Shown: positions 1 to 11,521, counted from the first letter of the stretch. The stretch is DNA of 64,000 bases from Cephalotus follicularis (GCA_001972305.1 BDDD01001764.1:195626-259625); one strand, 5' to 3'. The notes: a model not told the origin generated them from the sequence alone. Numbers and translations: made by a program.

Positions 1-171
1 ACGCTTCCCAAGACTCCATTAAAAATATCTCCTTCTCTCATAACTCATATGATACACATTGGGCCTTACCAAAGTAAAGCACAAGCTGAACCAACATCCA
101 GAAAAAAGGAAAAACAAAATTTTCCCGAGGCCCCAACATCAATGTACCCAAAATTAACGCGGGTCGTTACA
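1..171 (-). repeat. LTR end fragment, chromovirus family C
   Basis: The sequence to position 171 matches the LTR end at 27890-28083: shared blocks include the cattgggcct segment, the ccaaacatcaat segment and the terminal gggtcgttaca. Read on the minus strand this is the 5' end of an LTR (starts TGTAACGACC). The rest lies outside the window. It interrupts the gag of the neighbouring D2 element; cagtt at 172-176 could be one half of its target duplication, but the partner is not visible. Confidence 0.75.
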
Positions 172-438
172 CAGTTCCTCTATGGCAAGTCCATAAAAGG
201 ATGGTAACATCTATATAATTGTATACTTGATCTCATAGTGAGCTTCTTGGACAGTAGGCACCATAATACATGAAGCAGTGGCATATTCACCTAGAGTAAA
301 GTGTTCACTTAAGGGTCGTCTTGGGGGCATGTCATTATTCTCACACATTATGTTAGTCGCTCTAATGCCAGCAAAAGTTCTTTCAATTTCTAGGTCACAG
401 GTAACTACTTCGTTATCTAATGATCGACGACCTAGCAT
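172..438 (-). pseudogene. gag N-terminal fragment of element D2
   Basis: The minus-strand frame starting at 438 begins MLGRRSLDNEVVTCDLEIER and is clearly homologous to the gag start of element D at 55237. Shared stretches are the IERT, the PPRRPLSEHFT-like block and YEIK. It is the N-terminus of a Ty3/gypsy-type gag, normally the capsid precursor. A stop after the YEIK block breaks the frame, and a family-C LTR cuts it at 171. The protein is not functional. The family call rests on similarity to D and on the primer-site type. Confidence 0.75.
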
Positions 439-471
439 GCACCTAAGCTTCGATAAAATTCATTAAGCTCC

Positions 472-489
472 TCAGCAACGGCGTCGAAA
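472..489 (-). promoter_or_regulatory. Degenerate primer-binding site of D2
   Basis: On the minus strand the bases just after the LTR read TCGACGCCGTTGCTGAG. This is a mutated form of the TTGGCGCCGTTGTCGG site found at the same position in element D (55335-55350). It resembles the tRNA-Asp-type primer site of plant gypsy elements. Confidence 0.55.
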
Positions 490-492
490 TTT

Positions 493-1858
493 TGTTCGTT
501 TCGTTGAACTGATTCAAAATTACCCTAATCTAACGATTAGCAAATGGAAAGTAGGGATCGTTCCCACAAAGAGCTATGATGATATAAATAAACTTAACAT
601 GCAACTATACAAAAATAACAAACACTAAATGAAATAAATTGAAAAGAGAATTGATTTGCATTAAACTTTTGCAATGAAAATTTGAACAATTCATATTAAA
701 TATCTAAAGAATTGTAAAAATATAAATATGAAATTAAGATGAGAAAGCAATCCCTTAGATGTGAGAATCCCTACATGTATATATATATATATATATTCAA
801 ATTCATGGAATAAAATCTGGTTTAATGTCACATAAAATAATGATTTAGCCTAGGTACACCCTATCCTGTCAAACCTTGATACTCTCGAAATGATGATTGG
901 TAAAAGGATGTCTGTGGTGCAATCACATAAAAAGATTAAGAATCATAGCATGATGTAAATGAATTAGGGCTACAAGCACTAAAACATCAAAACATATTTT
1001 ATACCATTAAAATTCTTTCTCATCAATGTTCCACATACATTAACAGAAAAAGATTGTCTTACAAACATGCTGTTAAACCAGAAAACAAGAATTGAAATAT
1101 ATATAAAACATGGGTTCATCTACATCCAAGGATTAAGAAACTTAGCCGGTCATGATGATGGTAGGTGCAATAATATTCAAAGAATTGTTCGTCCAACAGC
1201 TGCCTTTTCTTATTTTTGTTTGACGTTCACCAGCATCCCTATAACTGACTTATTGTTTCCTTTTTATACTCTAACCTAATGCAGAAAAACGAAAAAAAAT
1301 CTAACTATTACAATTTGATTAAAACTGTAAAAACTTTCCAATTCTGTTGCCTAATACGTCGAAAGCATCAACGCTTTAGTCCTGGGCGTCGACGCTTTGG
1401 TGTGTTGTGCTGTATGCGCTTCGCGTTACGTTTGGCATTGACTTGAATAATTGAACTACAGTGTTAAGCGTCGACGCTTTCTTTGCAACCGTCATCGCTT
1501 TGAAGGTAGGTGTCAAGGCTATAATGAGAGCGTTGATGCTTCAAGGGTGCACTTTGATTTTTAACTTTCTGTAGTAAAGCTTCGACGCTATGGCCTTAAC
1601 TGTTGGCATTTTCTGGTTAAGTGTCAACTTTTACAGTCAAGGCGTCGACGCTTTGCTCTGTTTCCCATAGAATTTTTGTCAATTCTTCAAATTTTGATCT
1701 CCTAGCTTTCGATTTGCGCCAATTTGACTCATGTTTCTACATTTTGATCTTTTTGGCTTCTTACCCGAATGTCAATCAAACACAACCAAAGAAATATGTT
1801 CCAAGCATAAAAATACAATAATTAACTCATTAAAATGAATACATTTTTATGCTCATCA
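493..1858 (-). repeat. 5' LTR of element D2 (gag-protease family)
   Basis: This LTR (1366 bp, minus orientation) runs from tgttcg at 493 to gctcatca at 1858. Both outer parts align with the LTR of element D (55356-57038): the aaattaccctaatct block, the gatgtgagaatccc block, paired blocks of type ctatcctgtcaaacc-ttgatactctc, and the catttttatgctcatca end. The middle does not align. D2 carries a GTCGAC array at 1367-1654 where D carries an unrelated catgcatgg-rich segment. An (AT)n microsatellite lies at 778-796. Confidence 0.8.
1367..1654. repeat. Degenerate GTCGACGCTTT array, about 21-bp pitch
   Basis: Copies of gtcgacgcttt or close variants start at 1367, 1388, 1470, 1491, 1512, 1532, 1581, 1602, 1623 and 1644. 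A weaker copy is at about 1430. Successive intervals are mostly 20-21 bp or multiples of it. Copies at 1388, 1470 and 1644 are perfect; others have decayed. Confidence 0.75.
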
Positions 1859-2090
1859 GCTCTCAAGTCTGCCTCCAAAGTCTGAGCTCTAACATCTACC
1901 ACCGAGGCCTACCATTGAGCTCTGAGGTCTGACCTCTACCACCTAGGTCTGCCCTCGACGTCTGAGGTTTGATCTCTGCCTCTATGGGTTGCCCTATGAG
2001 GTTTGCCGTTGACCTCCGAGGTCTGCCTCCGCTGCAAGGTTTGATTTTAAGGTCTGACCTTCGCTGCGAGGTCTACCTTCACATTATCCC
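1859..2090. repeat. Degenerate GAGGTCTG array, about 20-bp pitch
   Basis: Variants of gaggtctg start at about 1904, 1924, 1944, 1964, 1984, 1998, 2018, 2036, 2049 and 2068, mostly 20 bp apart. The array lies directly beside the D2 LTR end. It may belong to the copia LTR that follows. No coding potential is seen. Confidence 0.6.
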
Positions 2091-3359
2091 GTCCTTAAGC
2101 TCCCTCAATAAATAAGTATTCATATGTTAAAACAAACAACCCTTCACACAGAACATTCTCCAAGATGTTAATCTCTCACTAAATGACATGTGTCCCACAC
2201 ACGTTAACCTATTCCAAAATCAGGTATGACCCGAAAGCCCAATTTGTTCCCGGTACAATGATAAATTTCCCAGAACATTCCAAAAATCTGGTACGACCAT
2301 CCTAATAGGCCCAGACTATAAAAATATCCCCGGTATGATATCCAATCATTCCCCGGATCCGTGGACGGAAGTTCCACGTCTATCATCTGTTAGTCGGTCA
2401 ACCGGTACTTTATCCTGTCATCAGTTTATGTGTCATGTATCCTTTGTCATTCTTGGCTCCGACCGCAGACTAGAGTTTGGATTAATGTCAACACTAGGTA
2501 GTACCGCGATAACTATAACTCCATGCATGCAATGACACTACCGATAGACCTCCCCAGAAACTACGTTTCTAGTCTTCCTCTTCTTGGCTAGTTTTTTAAG
2601 TCTACAACCGACAAAGATATTATAGAGCCGATCACCTTCAATAAGGGTGTGACGATCCCCTATTCCGCACTCGCCCATACATCTCAATGCAGCTCCCACA
2701 AGGCCCAAAGAAAACCCTTTTACCAGCTCATGGCAGAAACTGGGGAAGGCAGAAATCAAAGCCAAGCAGTTACTACACAATGCATGCCAGCCGCTCGGGT
2801 CTGAGGAAACAATGCAGTTCACGTATGGCCTTCTAGTCACCATTGACTATACACTACCGAGACTATTGAAATCTTAATGACAAGGGTATAGACCATCCAA
2901 AATAGGTTTCATATGGTGGGTCTGTTCAGTGTTCATGCTATCATAGCATGCACCCCGTATTATCTTTAGCGTAAACACAAATGGCAATGAGTGAATCCAT
3001 CCTCCACTGACACCCGGGAGCAAGCATAATACGACAAGTCTATCCGGTTCATCAATTTCCCTAAGAAAGTGAACCTATAACTGGAAACATTTTTTCAGAA
3101 GGGAGTAAGGATCTCATTCTCATAACCTCTCCAGCACGAGATCCAACCCTTTATCGAAAGGGCACTATATGTGTATACGGATAATGTCTTAATTAATCTG
3201 ATTTAATAGTTATGGTTTGGGATATACATATAGTAAATTCCACTATTAAATGTAATTTTCAAAATAAAACATGAAGGTAACTATGAATGTATAAATCAAG
3301 AGTGTATATATAGAAGCATGTAGCCACCTTGTGGCATGCAGGGACACTCCTACCTAACA
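2091..3359 (-). repeat. Copia-1-family LTR in inverted orientation
   Basis: The segment is an inverted, diverged copy of the copia-1 3' LTR. The block around 3040-3080 (ccggttcatcaatttcccta) is the reverse complement of 8785-8830. The block at about 2450-2560 matches the complement of 9290-9395, and 3290-3355 matches the complement of 5140-5200. On the minus strand it begins TGTTAGGTAGG at 3359. The other end is not resolved, so whether it is a solo LTR or part of a rearranged element is open. No gene is present. Confidence 0.6.
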
Positions 3360-5118
3360 GAAATCCCACAGGATGAAGAGGAATTAGAGGTTGGTACCTC
3401 TAGAGACATAGTTAGGGTTGTATCCTAATCTGAGATTAGATCTCATTCAAGCCCTCCTCAGATGAGGAGATCATGCAGCATATCGACAGTACCCGAGAGA
3501 TATGATTTTCTCGTGGAAGGCACTGATGAACCTAATGTCATAGAGGATGATGACCCTATTAGCTACGAGGAAGCAGTGCAAGGCACTGATTCCAAGGCAT
3601 GACTAGAAGCCATGAAATCTGAAATGGACTCCATGCACGCCAATCAAGTTTGGAACTTGGTCGAAGCACCTGAAGGCACAATGCCTATTTGTTACAAATG
3701 GATCTTCAAAATGAAGCTTGGCACTGATGGAAACATTGGGACTTGTAAAGCGTGACTAGTTGTGAAAGGGTATAGACAAAGACATGTTGTCAACTATATC
3801 AAGACTTTCTTTCCAGTTGCAATGCTTATGTCCATTCATATTTTTCTTGCAATGGCCGCTCATTATGATTATGAGATTTGGCAAATGGATATCACGACGG
3901 CCTTCCTAAATGGCTATCTTGAAGAGGGTATTTATATGTCCCAACCTGAGGGGTTTACATCTGAGGAGCATTCGTACATGATATTCAAGCTCCAAAGGTC
4001 TATTTATTGCCTTAAGCAAGCATCCCATAGCTGGAACATTCACTTTGATAAGGTCGTTAAGTCTTTTGGCTTCATAATAAATGTGGATGAGCCGTGTGTC
4101 TACCAGAAATAGGAAGACCCCAGTATCACTTTCTTGGTACTTTATGTTGAGGACATTCTACTCATTAGGAATTACGCACGTTGTTACAATCCGTGAAGGT
4201 ATGTTAGCGAAGAACTTCTCCATTAAGGGTTTGGGAGAAGCCTCCTACATACTAGGTATAAATATCTTCAGGAACATATCCAGTAGGATGCTTGGGCTCT
4301 CCCAAATCTAGTACATCAGTAAGGTGCTGAAGCGATTTAGTATGGCGAATTTCAAACATGGCCTACTGCCGATAGAACAGGGAATTCACCTTTCCAAGAG
4401 GATGTCACCGCAAACTTCTAAGCAGAAGGTACGCATGATTCAGCAGCCTTATGCTTCAGCTGTGGGTTGGATCAGTATGCCATGTTATGTACTAGTCTTG
4501 ATATCACATATGCCCTGGGTATGGCTAGTCGATTTCAATCCGATCCTAGTGAGAAATACTGGGAAGTAGTCAAGGAGATCCTTAAGTACCTTAGACGGAT
4601 GCAGGATACCTTCTTCATCTACGAAGGAGATAGTGAGTTGAGATTGGAGGGCTATACATACTCTAGTTTCAATAGTGATTCGGATTATCACAAATACATT
4701 TCGGGTTACGTGTTTACCCTTAACGGTGGTGCTGTGAGTAGGAGGAGTTCCAAGCAAGAGACTACTGCAGACTCCATCACTGAAGTGGAATACATTGCAG
4801 CCTTCGATTCCACAAAGAAGCTATTTTGGTATGAAAAACTCTGGTTGCTTCCATCCATCTATCATCCAGTTGTGGTGTACTGTGATAATGATGGGGCCGT
4901 TGCACAAGCCAAGAAACCCAGGTCTCATCACCGGTCTAAGCATATCAAGCAGTAGTATCTTTTGATCTCAGCGATCATAGATAGAGGATATATTGTATTT
5001 GAGAGGGTTGCCTCAAAGGCAAATATAGCATACCCACTGACCAAGGCTATGAGTAGCATTGTACTCAAGGTTCATCATAGTATGATGGGCGTGAACTATA
5101 GGTCTTCGTGGCTTATGG
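3360..5118 (+). pseudogene. Copia-1 pol fragment: integrase tail, RT, RNase H
   Basis: Translation gives Ty1/copia pol in order. An integrase-RT linker lies at about 3450-3590 (DFLVEGTDEP, DPISYEEAV). RT follows from about 3600 (WNLVEAPEG, YKWIFKMKLG, QMDITTAFLNGYLEEGIYMS, QPEGF) to about 4560; its second catalytic block reads LYVEDILLI, where the usual motif is YVDD, so a catalytic Asp is replaced. RNase H spans 4467-4955 (SRRSSKQETTADSITEVEYI, YCDNDGAV, RSKHI). Stops occur at 3600, 3753, 4110 and later, with frameshifts near 4130 and 4465. Gag, protease and the integrase core are missing. The polyprotein would have copied and integrated the element; this copy is dead. Confidence 0.85.
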
Positions 5119-5134
5119 GACAAGTGGGAGATTT
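5119..5134 (+). promoter_or_regulatory. Polypurine tract of copia-1
   Basis: The gacaagtgggagatttt region directly follows the end of the pol frame (NYRSSWLMGQVGDF then stop). It is the usual position of the plus-strand primer of copia elements, just before the 3' LTR. Confidence 0.65.
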
Positions 5135-5210
5135 TTAGTTATGGGATGACCCTGCAAGTCACTGGGTGGTTGTTGTACATGTATATAACTCTTGTATATG
5201 CAATCTTAAT
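5135..5210 (+). repeat. Copia-1 3' LTR, first segment
   Basis: The sequence after the polypurine tract matches the inverted copy ending at 3359, so it is LTR. It is cut at 5210 by solo LTR S1. The target duplication ttaat is at 5206-5210 and again at 8569-8573. Confidence 0.7.
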
Positions 5211-5511
5211 TGTAACGCCCCAAACCCCAAGGGTTTGACGTGCTACTAACAGTATCATTCATTATGCAATATTCAGCAGAAATTAAAAACTTTTAACAAT
5301 ATAATAATGCATGCGAAATAAATTCAATTAAATATCATTTGCGTGGATAAACCCAGTGTTACACAATACTGTTCATAAAAGCTCTGCCACAAGTCAGCAG
5401 GTCAAGAAATATAATATTCAAAAAAATATAAATAAGTTGGTCGTCATTCTGTTGTGGAGGAGACTCACCCGGGGCTTCAATCCTTGGCTAGCTGTGAAGC
5501 TCCACCTGTAC

Positions 5512-5543
5512 CTGACCCATTACATTAAAATGCAATGGGTCAG
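5512..5543 (-). other. Long hairpin conserved with family E
   Basis: The arms CTGACCCATTACATT and AATGCAATGGGTCAG pair over 15 positions with one mismatch around a 2-nt loop. Equivalent hairpins occur at 49053-49086 (S2) and 58514-58545 (E LTR 1), with a decayed form at 62232-62268 (E LTR 2). Confidence 0.6.
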
Positions 5544-5970
5544 CGACCACTGGTCGTGTAAGAACTACAACTCAGTCATGTATGCAGATGCAGATGTAGC
5601 AGGCAGTATGCAATGCAATGAGATGCAACAGTACAGTATAACACTTCATTCATTCCATATCAGTCCTCAACATTCATTAACAGTCACTAACAATCATTAA
5701 CCGTCATAATAAATTCTTCCTCGACATCCCCTACAAAAGAAGGAGCAATAACGTACTCCAGGCGTTAAGGCAGAGGAGTCGGGACAGGAATAATCGTTAC
5801 ATTTTAGGCAGACCGGTTCCTCGGGTTCCTCGACCGTAAGAAGAACAATGTACGCGCTCTAGACGTTAAGGGAAGAGGAGAGGAACACAAACATTATACA
5901 GTATCAGTAACGGTCATTCGGTACACTATACAATAATAATAATAGTAACAGTAACAGTAACAGTCAGTGT

Positions 5971-6142
5971 GGCTCATCTCCGTCGGTGATCCGTTGGCTC
6001 ATCTCAGTTGGTGATCCGTTGGCTCATCTCGGTCGGTGATCCATTGGGCTATCTCGGTGATCCACCAGGCTCATGTCAAAGATAGCCTTACCGGCTCATC
6101 TCAGTCGGTGATCCCGTAGGCTCATCTCAGTTGGTGATCCGG
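5971..6142. repeat. 25-bp minisatellite in S1
   Basis: Units of type ggctcatctcggtcggtgat start at 5971, 5996, 6021, 6047, 6068, 6093 and 6119. The period is about 25 bp, with one shortened copy. Confidence 0.85.
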
Positions 6143-6394
6143 TGCAATACAGTACATTGACACTACATTCACTACGTTGACATTTATAACATTACATTAA
6201 CATTTATAATAGGGTCTGCCTTTATCATTTAACTACACTACATTCCTTTATAGTCCCTGCACTTATCACTTATCATTACACTACATCTATCACTTATCAT
6301 CCTCTTACACCTCCTGCACTTATCACTCTTTCACTTTACTGCACTTATCACTATTTTAATCTCCCTTTTTATTGTAGCATCAATTCATATGTAC

Positions 6395-7800
6395 ATAACT
6401 AACGCATGCTGGACAAAACGGGGGTGGACGCATGCATTAGGCGAGCTCGGCACACTTCTTGCAGACTCTGGGCGCAAGCGCACGCCATGGGAGGTTCAGA
6501 TGCACTGCCTGGTCGGCATGCATGGTAGAGGAGGCTCGCATGCAATGGCCGGATGGCATAGGAGAGTGTTATGCTTCAGTGCTAATGGTATCGCGGCATC
6601 ATTGGCATAAATGGCGCCATGGCAGAGAAGAGCTGGTACTCCTGCCATGGATGCTCAGCACTTCACAGTGCATGGCGCACATGGAAAAGGAGATCCCAAT
6701 GCATGGGACACAATGCAGAGGAGGGTGCTTGGCTTGTACGGTGCTATACGGCAGGGGAAGAGCTCAATGCCTGCATGGTAGCTCCACTAATGCATCCTCG
6801 GCACATGCATGGGAATGGCACCTCGGTCATTCACTGTGAAGATCTCAGACGCATGTGTGGGGACAGGGGTGCACTACACCGGTGCATCCCCGGCGTGTTT
6901 CCTCGGACACATGCTTGCTTGAATAGCTATGGCGCATCCCCGGTGCATGCAGGGAAGATCACATGCACAGTGCATGGAGGCATGCATGGCCCTTTGGCGT
7001 CCTTGGCGCCTATGGCAGTGGAAGCCATAGTGGGCACCTCGGATACCTGGAAAGGGAGGCCATGGTTGGCACCTAGGCCACATGCCAGTGGACGCCATTG
7101 TTGCTTCCTCGGACACAAGCCAGTAGATGGCCAAGGTCGGTTCCTCGGCATACAGTAGATGGCGAGCTCTGGTATTTTGCCACCCATGCTCGGACGCCTA
7201 CATGAAGAGCTCATCGCACTAGTGTGTCCTTGGCGCATAACTGGGGATGTATGGTACAGTGGGAGGCCATGGTTAGCGCCCTTGCAGAGGAGAGCTTAGC
7301 TCCGCTGCCATGGATGCTCAATTCCTCTTCTTTATTGGGTATGTGATGATGATAGTGGATGGCGCCTATATTTCATGCTGAGGACACATGCATGCACGGT
7401 AGTCCCAGGGTATTTTGGGGCGTCCTCGGTAGCTAGGCGTGCTCAGCACCAGTGCACAAGACAGTGGTCCCTCTGCAATTGTGCTCCTCGGCACCAAGGT
7501 AGTGGAAGGTCCTGTGCGGCACCTCAGGTGCATGCTGATGGGCAACTATGCACGGCTCCACATCGCATGCCAGTGGAAGGCACAGAGTGAAGAGCTGACG
7601 TCATTGTGTGCAGGAGGACGCATGCATGGGGAGCTCTACTATGCACACTGTCTGGGACGCCTTGGCAGAGGGAGATTATAGCATGTGTGTGTGCTTGAGG
7701 AGCATGCATAGGAGGACAAGGCGCTGCGGCATGATGCGCTAGGGCGCATGGCACCTCGGCTGCGTGTCCTCAAACGCCAAGGTGCGTGACACTGGCGTGT
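6395..7800. repeat. GC-richer catgcatgg / cctcggca repeat domain in S1
   Basis: About 1.4 kb is filled with recurring gcatgcatgg, cctcggcac and ccatggc words at irregular spacing, and is clearly less AT-rich than its flanks. Long frames on both strands (up to 179 codons at 6619-7158) are side products of the composition: they overlap in several frames, are rich in His, Cys, Met and Gly, and show no domain. Confidence 0.6.
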
Positions 7801-8573
7801 GTGAAGCCAGAGGACGCCATCTTTACATTAAGGCTAAATATACACTATGTCTAACACCCATCAATCACAGAGGACCATAAATTTCATAAGATTCAGTTTA
7901 CCATGTAATCCTTCGTCAGATTCTAGTCTATTTCTTATTACATACTATTTATAACAGTACACAGTAAAAGAAAAGGCACTGAGTAGGAGTAGTTCCTACC
8001 TGGAATAGAAGAGTTTAGAGCACCGTCCTTTGCTTAGCACAATTCCTCTATTGCTCCTTCCCTCCTCTTCCACCGATAGCTCACTTGTCTCCTTTCCTTC
8101 AAAAATTAGCAACGGTCCCCAACACACTCACTTCCCCTTTTTATAGCCATTCTCAGAAGTATCTAGAATTTACTCCACCATTCTAGCAAAACCTTCACTT
8201 GTGGGCTAGTGGTATGAGATGGTCAGCCCAAAACCATTTCTTTCCCTCCATTTTCTCTATCAGTCCACCACTTGGCCCAATAGCAATCATGTCAAGCCCA
8301 TAATATATATATATTGGCCCAAATGCTTCCATAATTATTTCAAGGCCCATTTCATTTTCTCTTCTTTATTTTTCATAGATTGGCCCGAAGCCAACATAAT
8401 TATTCGAGCCCAAATACTATTATCGTCATTTAGGCCCAAAATACCATTTATCCATTTATGGTCCAATACCATTTCTTTTATAAATCCCATATTACATTTT
8501 GAGCCCAATTCCATAAAATTCGGGGTATTATACCAACATCCATTCTTTTAAAAAATCTGGGTATTACATTAAT

Positions 8574-9396
8574 TCCATAATATGTTACATTGTGCATATT
8601 CCCAGTTATTATGGCAAACAATATATCATAGTATCCCAATCATGTTATTATTGTAGATGTAGTTTAATTTATATTAACTATAAACACATATGGCACCCTA
8701 TCCTTCAAAGGGTTTGATGTCATGCCTACAACAATGAGAACAACTATCGTACTCCCTTTTGACTAAATGCTCCAAGTTGTAGGTTCACTTTCTTAGGGAA
8801 ATTGATGAACCAGATAGACTTGCCGCAATTGAGTTTTACGTCCGAAGTTAGAAGGAGGGTGATTAACTCGTTATCACTAGGGGTGATCCCTAAAGCCGAT
8901 GTGGGGTGCATGCTTGGAGCATGTTCACTGAACCGACCCACCAAAGGAATCCTATTTCGACATTCACTTACTTGTGTCAATAGTGATTCCTATCTGTATC
9001 GGTAGTGTATAGCCAAGCCATATGTGACCTGCGCTATTCTTTAGACCTGAGCGGCTGCTTAACATTAAATAGTGACTACCTGACTATGATTTTTACCTTG
9101 CCCAGCTCTACCCAATAGCTGGAAAACGGGTTGTCTTTGGGCATTGTGGAATCTATATGTGAATGTGAGCATGTGAGAAATAAGGGAACATCCCACTCAT
9201 AGTGAGGGTGATTGGCTCTACTATCTGTGCCTATTGCAAACTCCGATAAACCTGGCTAGGTATCGGTAAACCGGAAACTAGGTTTTGGGGAGGTCTGCCG
9301 ATAGTCGCAATGTGATATAGGATTTACAGTCATCGTAGCTTCATCTAGGGTTGACACTTATCCTTACCCTAGGTCACGATCAGAGCCAAGGATGAC
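8574..9396 (+). repeat. Copia-1 3' LTR, second segment
   Basis: This continues the copia-1 LTR after S1. The region 8750-9395 is the inverted counterpart of about 2450-3120. It stops at 9396 where element B starts; atgac at 9392-9396 would be B's target duplication, but its partner was lost with B's right end. No coding sequence. Confidence 0.7.
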
Positions 9397-10300
9397 TGTA
9401 ATATTCTGTTTCTATGTTGACATGTTTATATGTTTGTTGATGATATCATATCCTTTTTTATTTATGCCATGGTATGCGGACCTCTTTGGTTTTTGGTTTG
9501 AATTTCTTTTGTTTTCTGGGCAAAAAGCGCCGACGCTGTATTTAGAATCGCTGACGCTTTGGCTGCTGGGTGGCACGTCGACGCCTAAACGTGTGACTTC
9601 GACGCGTTTTGTATTTAAGTGCTTAACCGTCGACGCTTTGTTCGGCTTTCCATATCAGTTTGGACGGTGACAATGTTTTTGGAAGGTTGGATTCTTTCCT
9701 TTTTTTTGGCTATCTGATTTCCTTTAGTGTAAGACGCGTTTTGGTTAGTATGGTAATGTTCTAAAACACTGATCTTGACAATTAAAATGTGGATTTGTAC
9801 ATTAATCAGACAAAATTCTTTTAAAAACATAAACCCTTTTCTGCATATTTCTACAAACGAACAACAGCTTTGAACACGTTTTTCTACACCGATTTCGACG
9901 TTTTTTGGAGGTAATTTCTAAACGAAAGTTGTAGTTTACATTATGTAGTTTCTGTATCATCGTTTAATTCGTGTTAAAACCAACTATAACATGATCTAGA
10001 GTATGATTTTGGAATCTTGTTGAAATTAAATTCGGCTGTTGTTTTTATATGTTCATTCATGGGTTGTATACATAACTAGTAATGTTGATACTTAAAAACA
10101 AAGAAATCATACTATTGATGAAGGTAGATATATGTGTAAGTCACTGGTTTTAGGATTTTAAAAAGAGAAATCTGAAATTTTGTTATGGTTGCATAAACAA
10201 TTTATATGGAAGAAAATTAGGTTTCAAAATGGATTTTACTCTCTGTACGAAATCATAAGGTTATTCTGGCGTTTTTGAAGTAATATAACATGTCACTGAA
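9397..10300 (+). repeat. Element B 5' LTR, first segment
   Basis: The start resembles the A LTR start (tgtaatattctg against tgtaataccctg). It carries gtcgacgcttt-type sites at 9529, 9550, 9577, 9598 and 9629 (intervals 21, 27, 21, 31). It is interrupted after 10300 by element A. No gene. Confidence 0.75.
9529..9639. repeat. GTCGACGCTTT array in B LTR, left part
   Basis: There are five sites: gccgacgctgt, gctgacgcttt, gtcgacgccta, ttcgacgcgtt and gtcgacgcttt. Intervals are 21, 27, 21 and 31 bp. Confidence 0.75.
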
Positions 10301-10311
10301 TGTAATACCCT

Positions 10312-10415
10312 GTTCGTTCGTAAATTTATTTTACGGATTTTGTATGTTTGTTCGTAAATATATTTTACGGATTTTGTATGTTCGTTCGTAAATATATTTT
10401 TACGGATTTTATATG
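10312..10415. repeat. Three tandem 34-35-bp units at the A LTR start
   Basis: Units of type ttcgttcgtaaatatatttt followed by acggattttgtatg start at 10312, 10347 and 10381. They begin 11 bp after the LTR start. The matching part of the 3' LTR is deleted. Confidence 0.85.
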
Positions 10416-10959
10416 TGTTTTCGGGCTTTTAATTTTGTTTAATTTTAAAGTCCGTTTGCCCTATGATCGGCTTTATGTGAATTGTGCGGTACGATATCGG
10501 TCTGATATTTGGGTATGTTATACTATGTTGGATTTTATAAATTCTTAGTTTAATCCAAAATTATTTTATTAAAAACAAATTATTATTCTTTTATTTTAAT
10601 ATTCCTTATTTTTCCTTTTCATTATTTATTCATTTTGTTATTATTTCTTTTTCTTTTCTTTGTCCTATTTTATCATTTTCTACCATTTTCACCTACTTCC
10701 TTCCACCACCCTTCTTCTTTCCAGCAGATTTCTCCTTCCCACCATCTGAAAAGCCATGTTAGAATATCTCCTTTTCATTACATAATCCAGAAAACTCTCA
10801 TTCCATTTCCCTTTGTCAAATCTTGTCTCCCCCTTTCTTCATATTTGAATGCCATTGCCATTTTTATATGATGCCACCATCCCTATTGCAAACAAATCCG
10901 AATCTGCCTTGTTATTGTGCAAAAATCTGCTGTGTAATTCATTATCCAAAGTTCAGAAG

Positions 10960-11068
10960 GTAATCTCAATCCTTTAATTGTTTCCTTGCATTAAATTCTC
11001 AAAATTTGCTAAGTATGTCAAAAAAATACCATGGTTTTGTATTCTTCTTTCTTTGTTTCTGTTCACAG
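10960..11068 (+). other. Putative short intron in the A LTR
   Basis: A donor-like CAGAAG|GTAATC is followed 109 bp later by a pyrimidine-rich acceptor (ctttgtttctgttcacag). The length fits a small plant intron. A second donor-like AAAG|GTCAGT lies at 11132. The same sites occur in the 3' LTR at about 18723-18831. This is inference from splice-site shape only. Confidence 0.3.
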
Positions 11069-11521
11069 CTGAATTGGGTATTGTACTTGTGTTCTTCCTA
11101 CTGTTTTCTGGGTTCTATAACATCATTAAAGGTCAGTAAATTAATTCCCTTCAATTATAGTTTTGTTTCAATGGCTTACTTTGAGTTTTTGTGTTCTTGG
11201 AGTCTTGAGTCTTTGATTCTTGTCTAAACATGTTGCTAATGTGTTAGTGATGTTATCTGCACGTTTTATGCACCTATATATGTCACAAACTAAGTTTATA
11301 ACATCTGTATTTAACAAAACACAAAAATCGGACATGTTCATGCAATGTCCTCTTGCTTCCTTTTTCAAGTAAAATCTATACCAAGGTTGTTTCTTTGTCA
11401 AATTTGTGTTTATAAGTCACCTAAAAGTCATATATAGTCATATGTTTATGTCCATATGTCTCTAGTTTATTGTAGAAATCATTTGAACCAATTTCAGTAG
11501 CAAATCGTCGGATTTCCAAAT

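Larger units (their letters stand above)
5211..8568 (-). mobile_element. Solo LTR S1, 3358 bp, TSD ttaat
   Basis: S1 starts tgtaacgcccc and ends gggtattaca, and is flanked by perfect ttaat duplications (5206-5210, 8569-8573). No internal region is present, so it is the product of LTR-LTR recombination. In minus orientation it ends GGGGCGTTACA, like family E (GGGGCATGACA). It shares with E and S2 a hairpin built on CTGACCCATT/AATGGGTCAG (5512-5543). It is therefore a distant E relative on the minus strand. Open frames in its GC-richer middle are repeat-derived. Confidence 0.88.

Noticed and set aside
6459-7681. Long overlapping ORFs (up to 179 codons) on both strands in S1
   Set aside because: They overlap in several frames, have repeat-driven His/Cys/Met/Gly-rich composition, no domain, and lie inside a solo LTR with clear TSDs.
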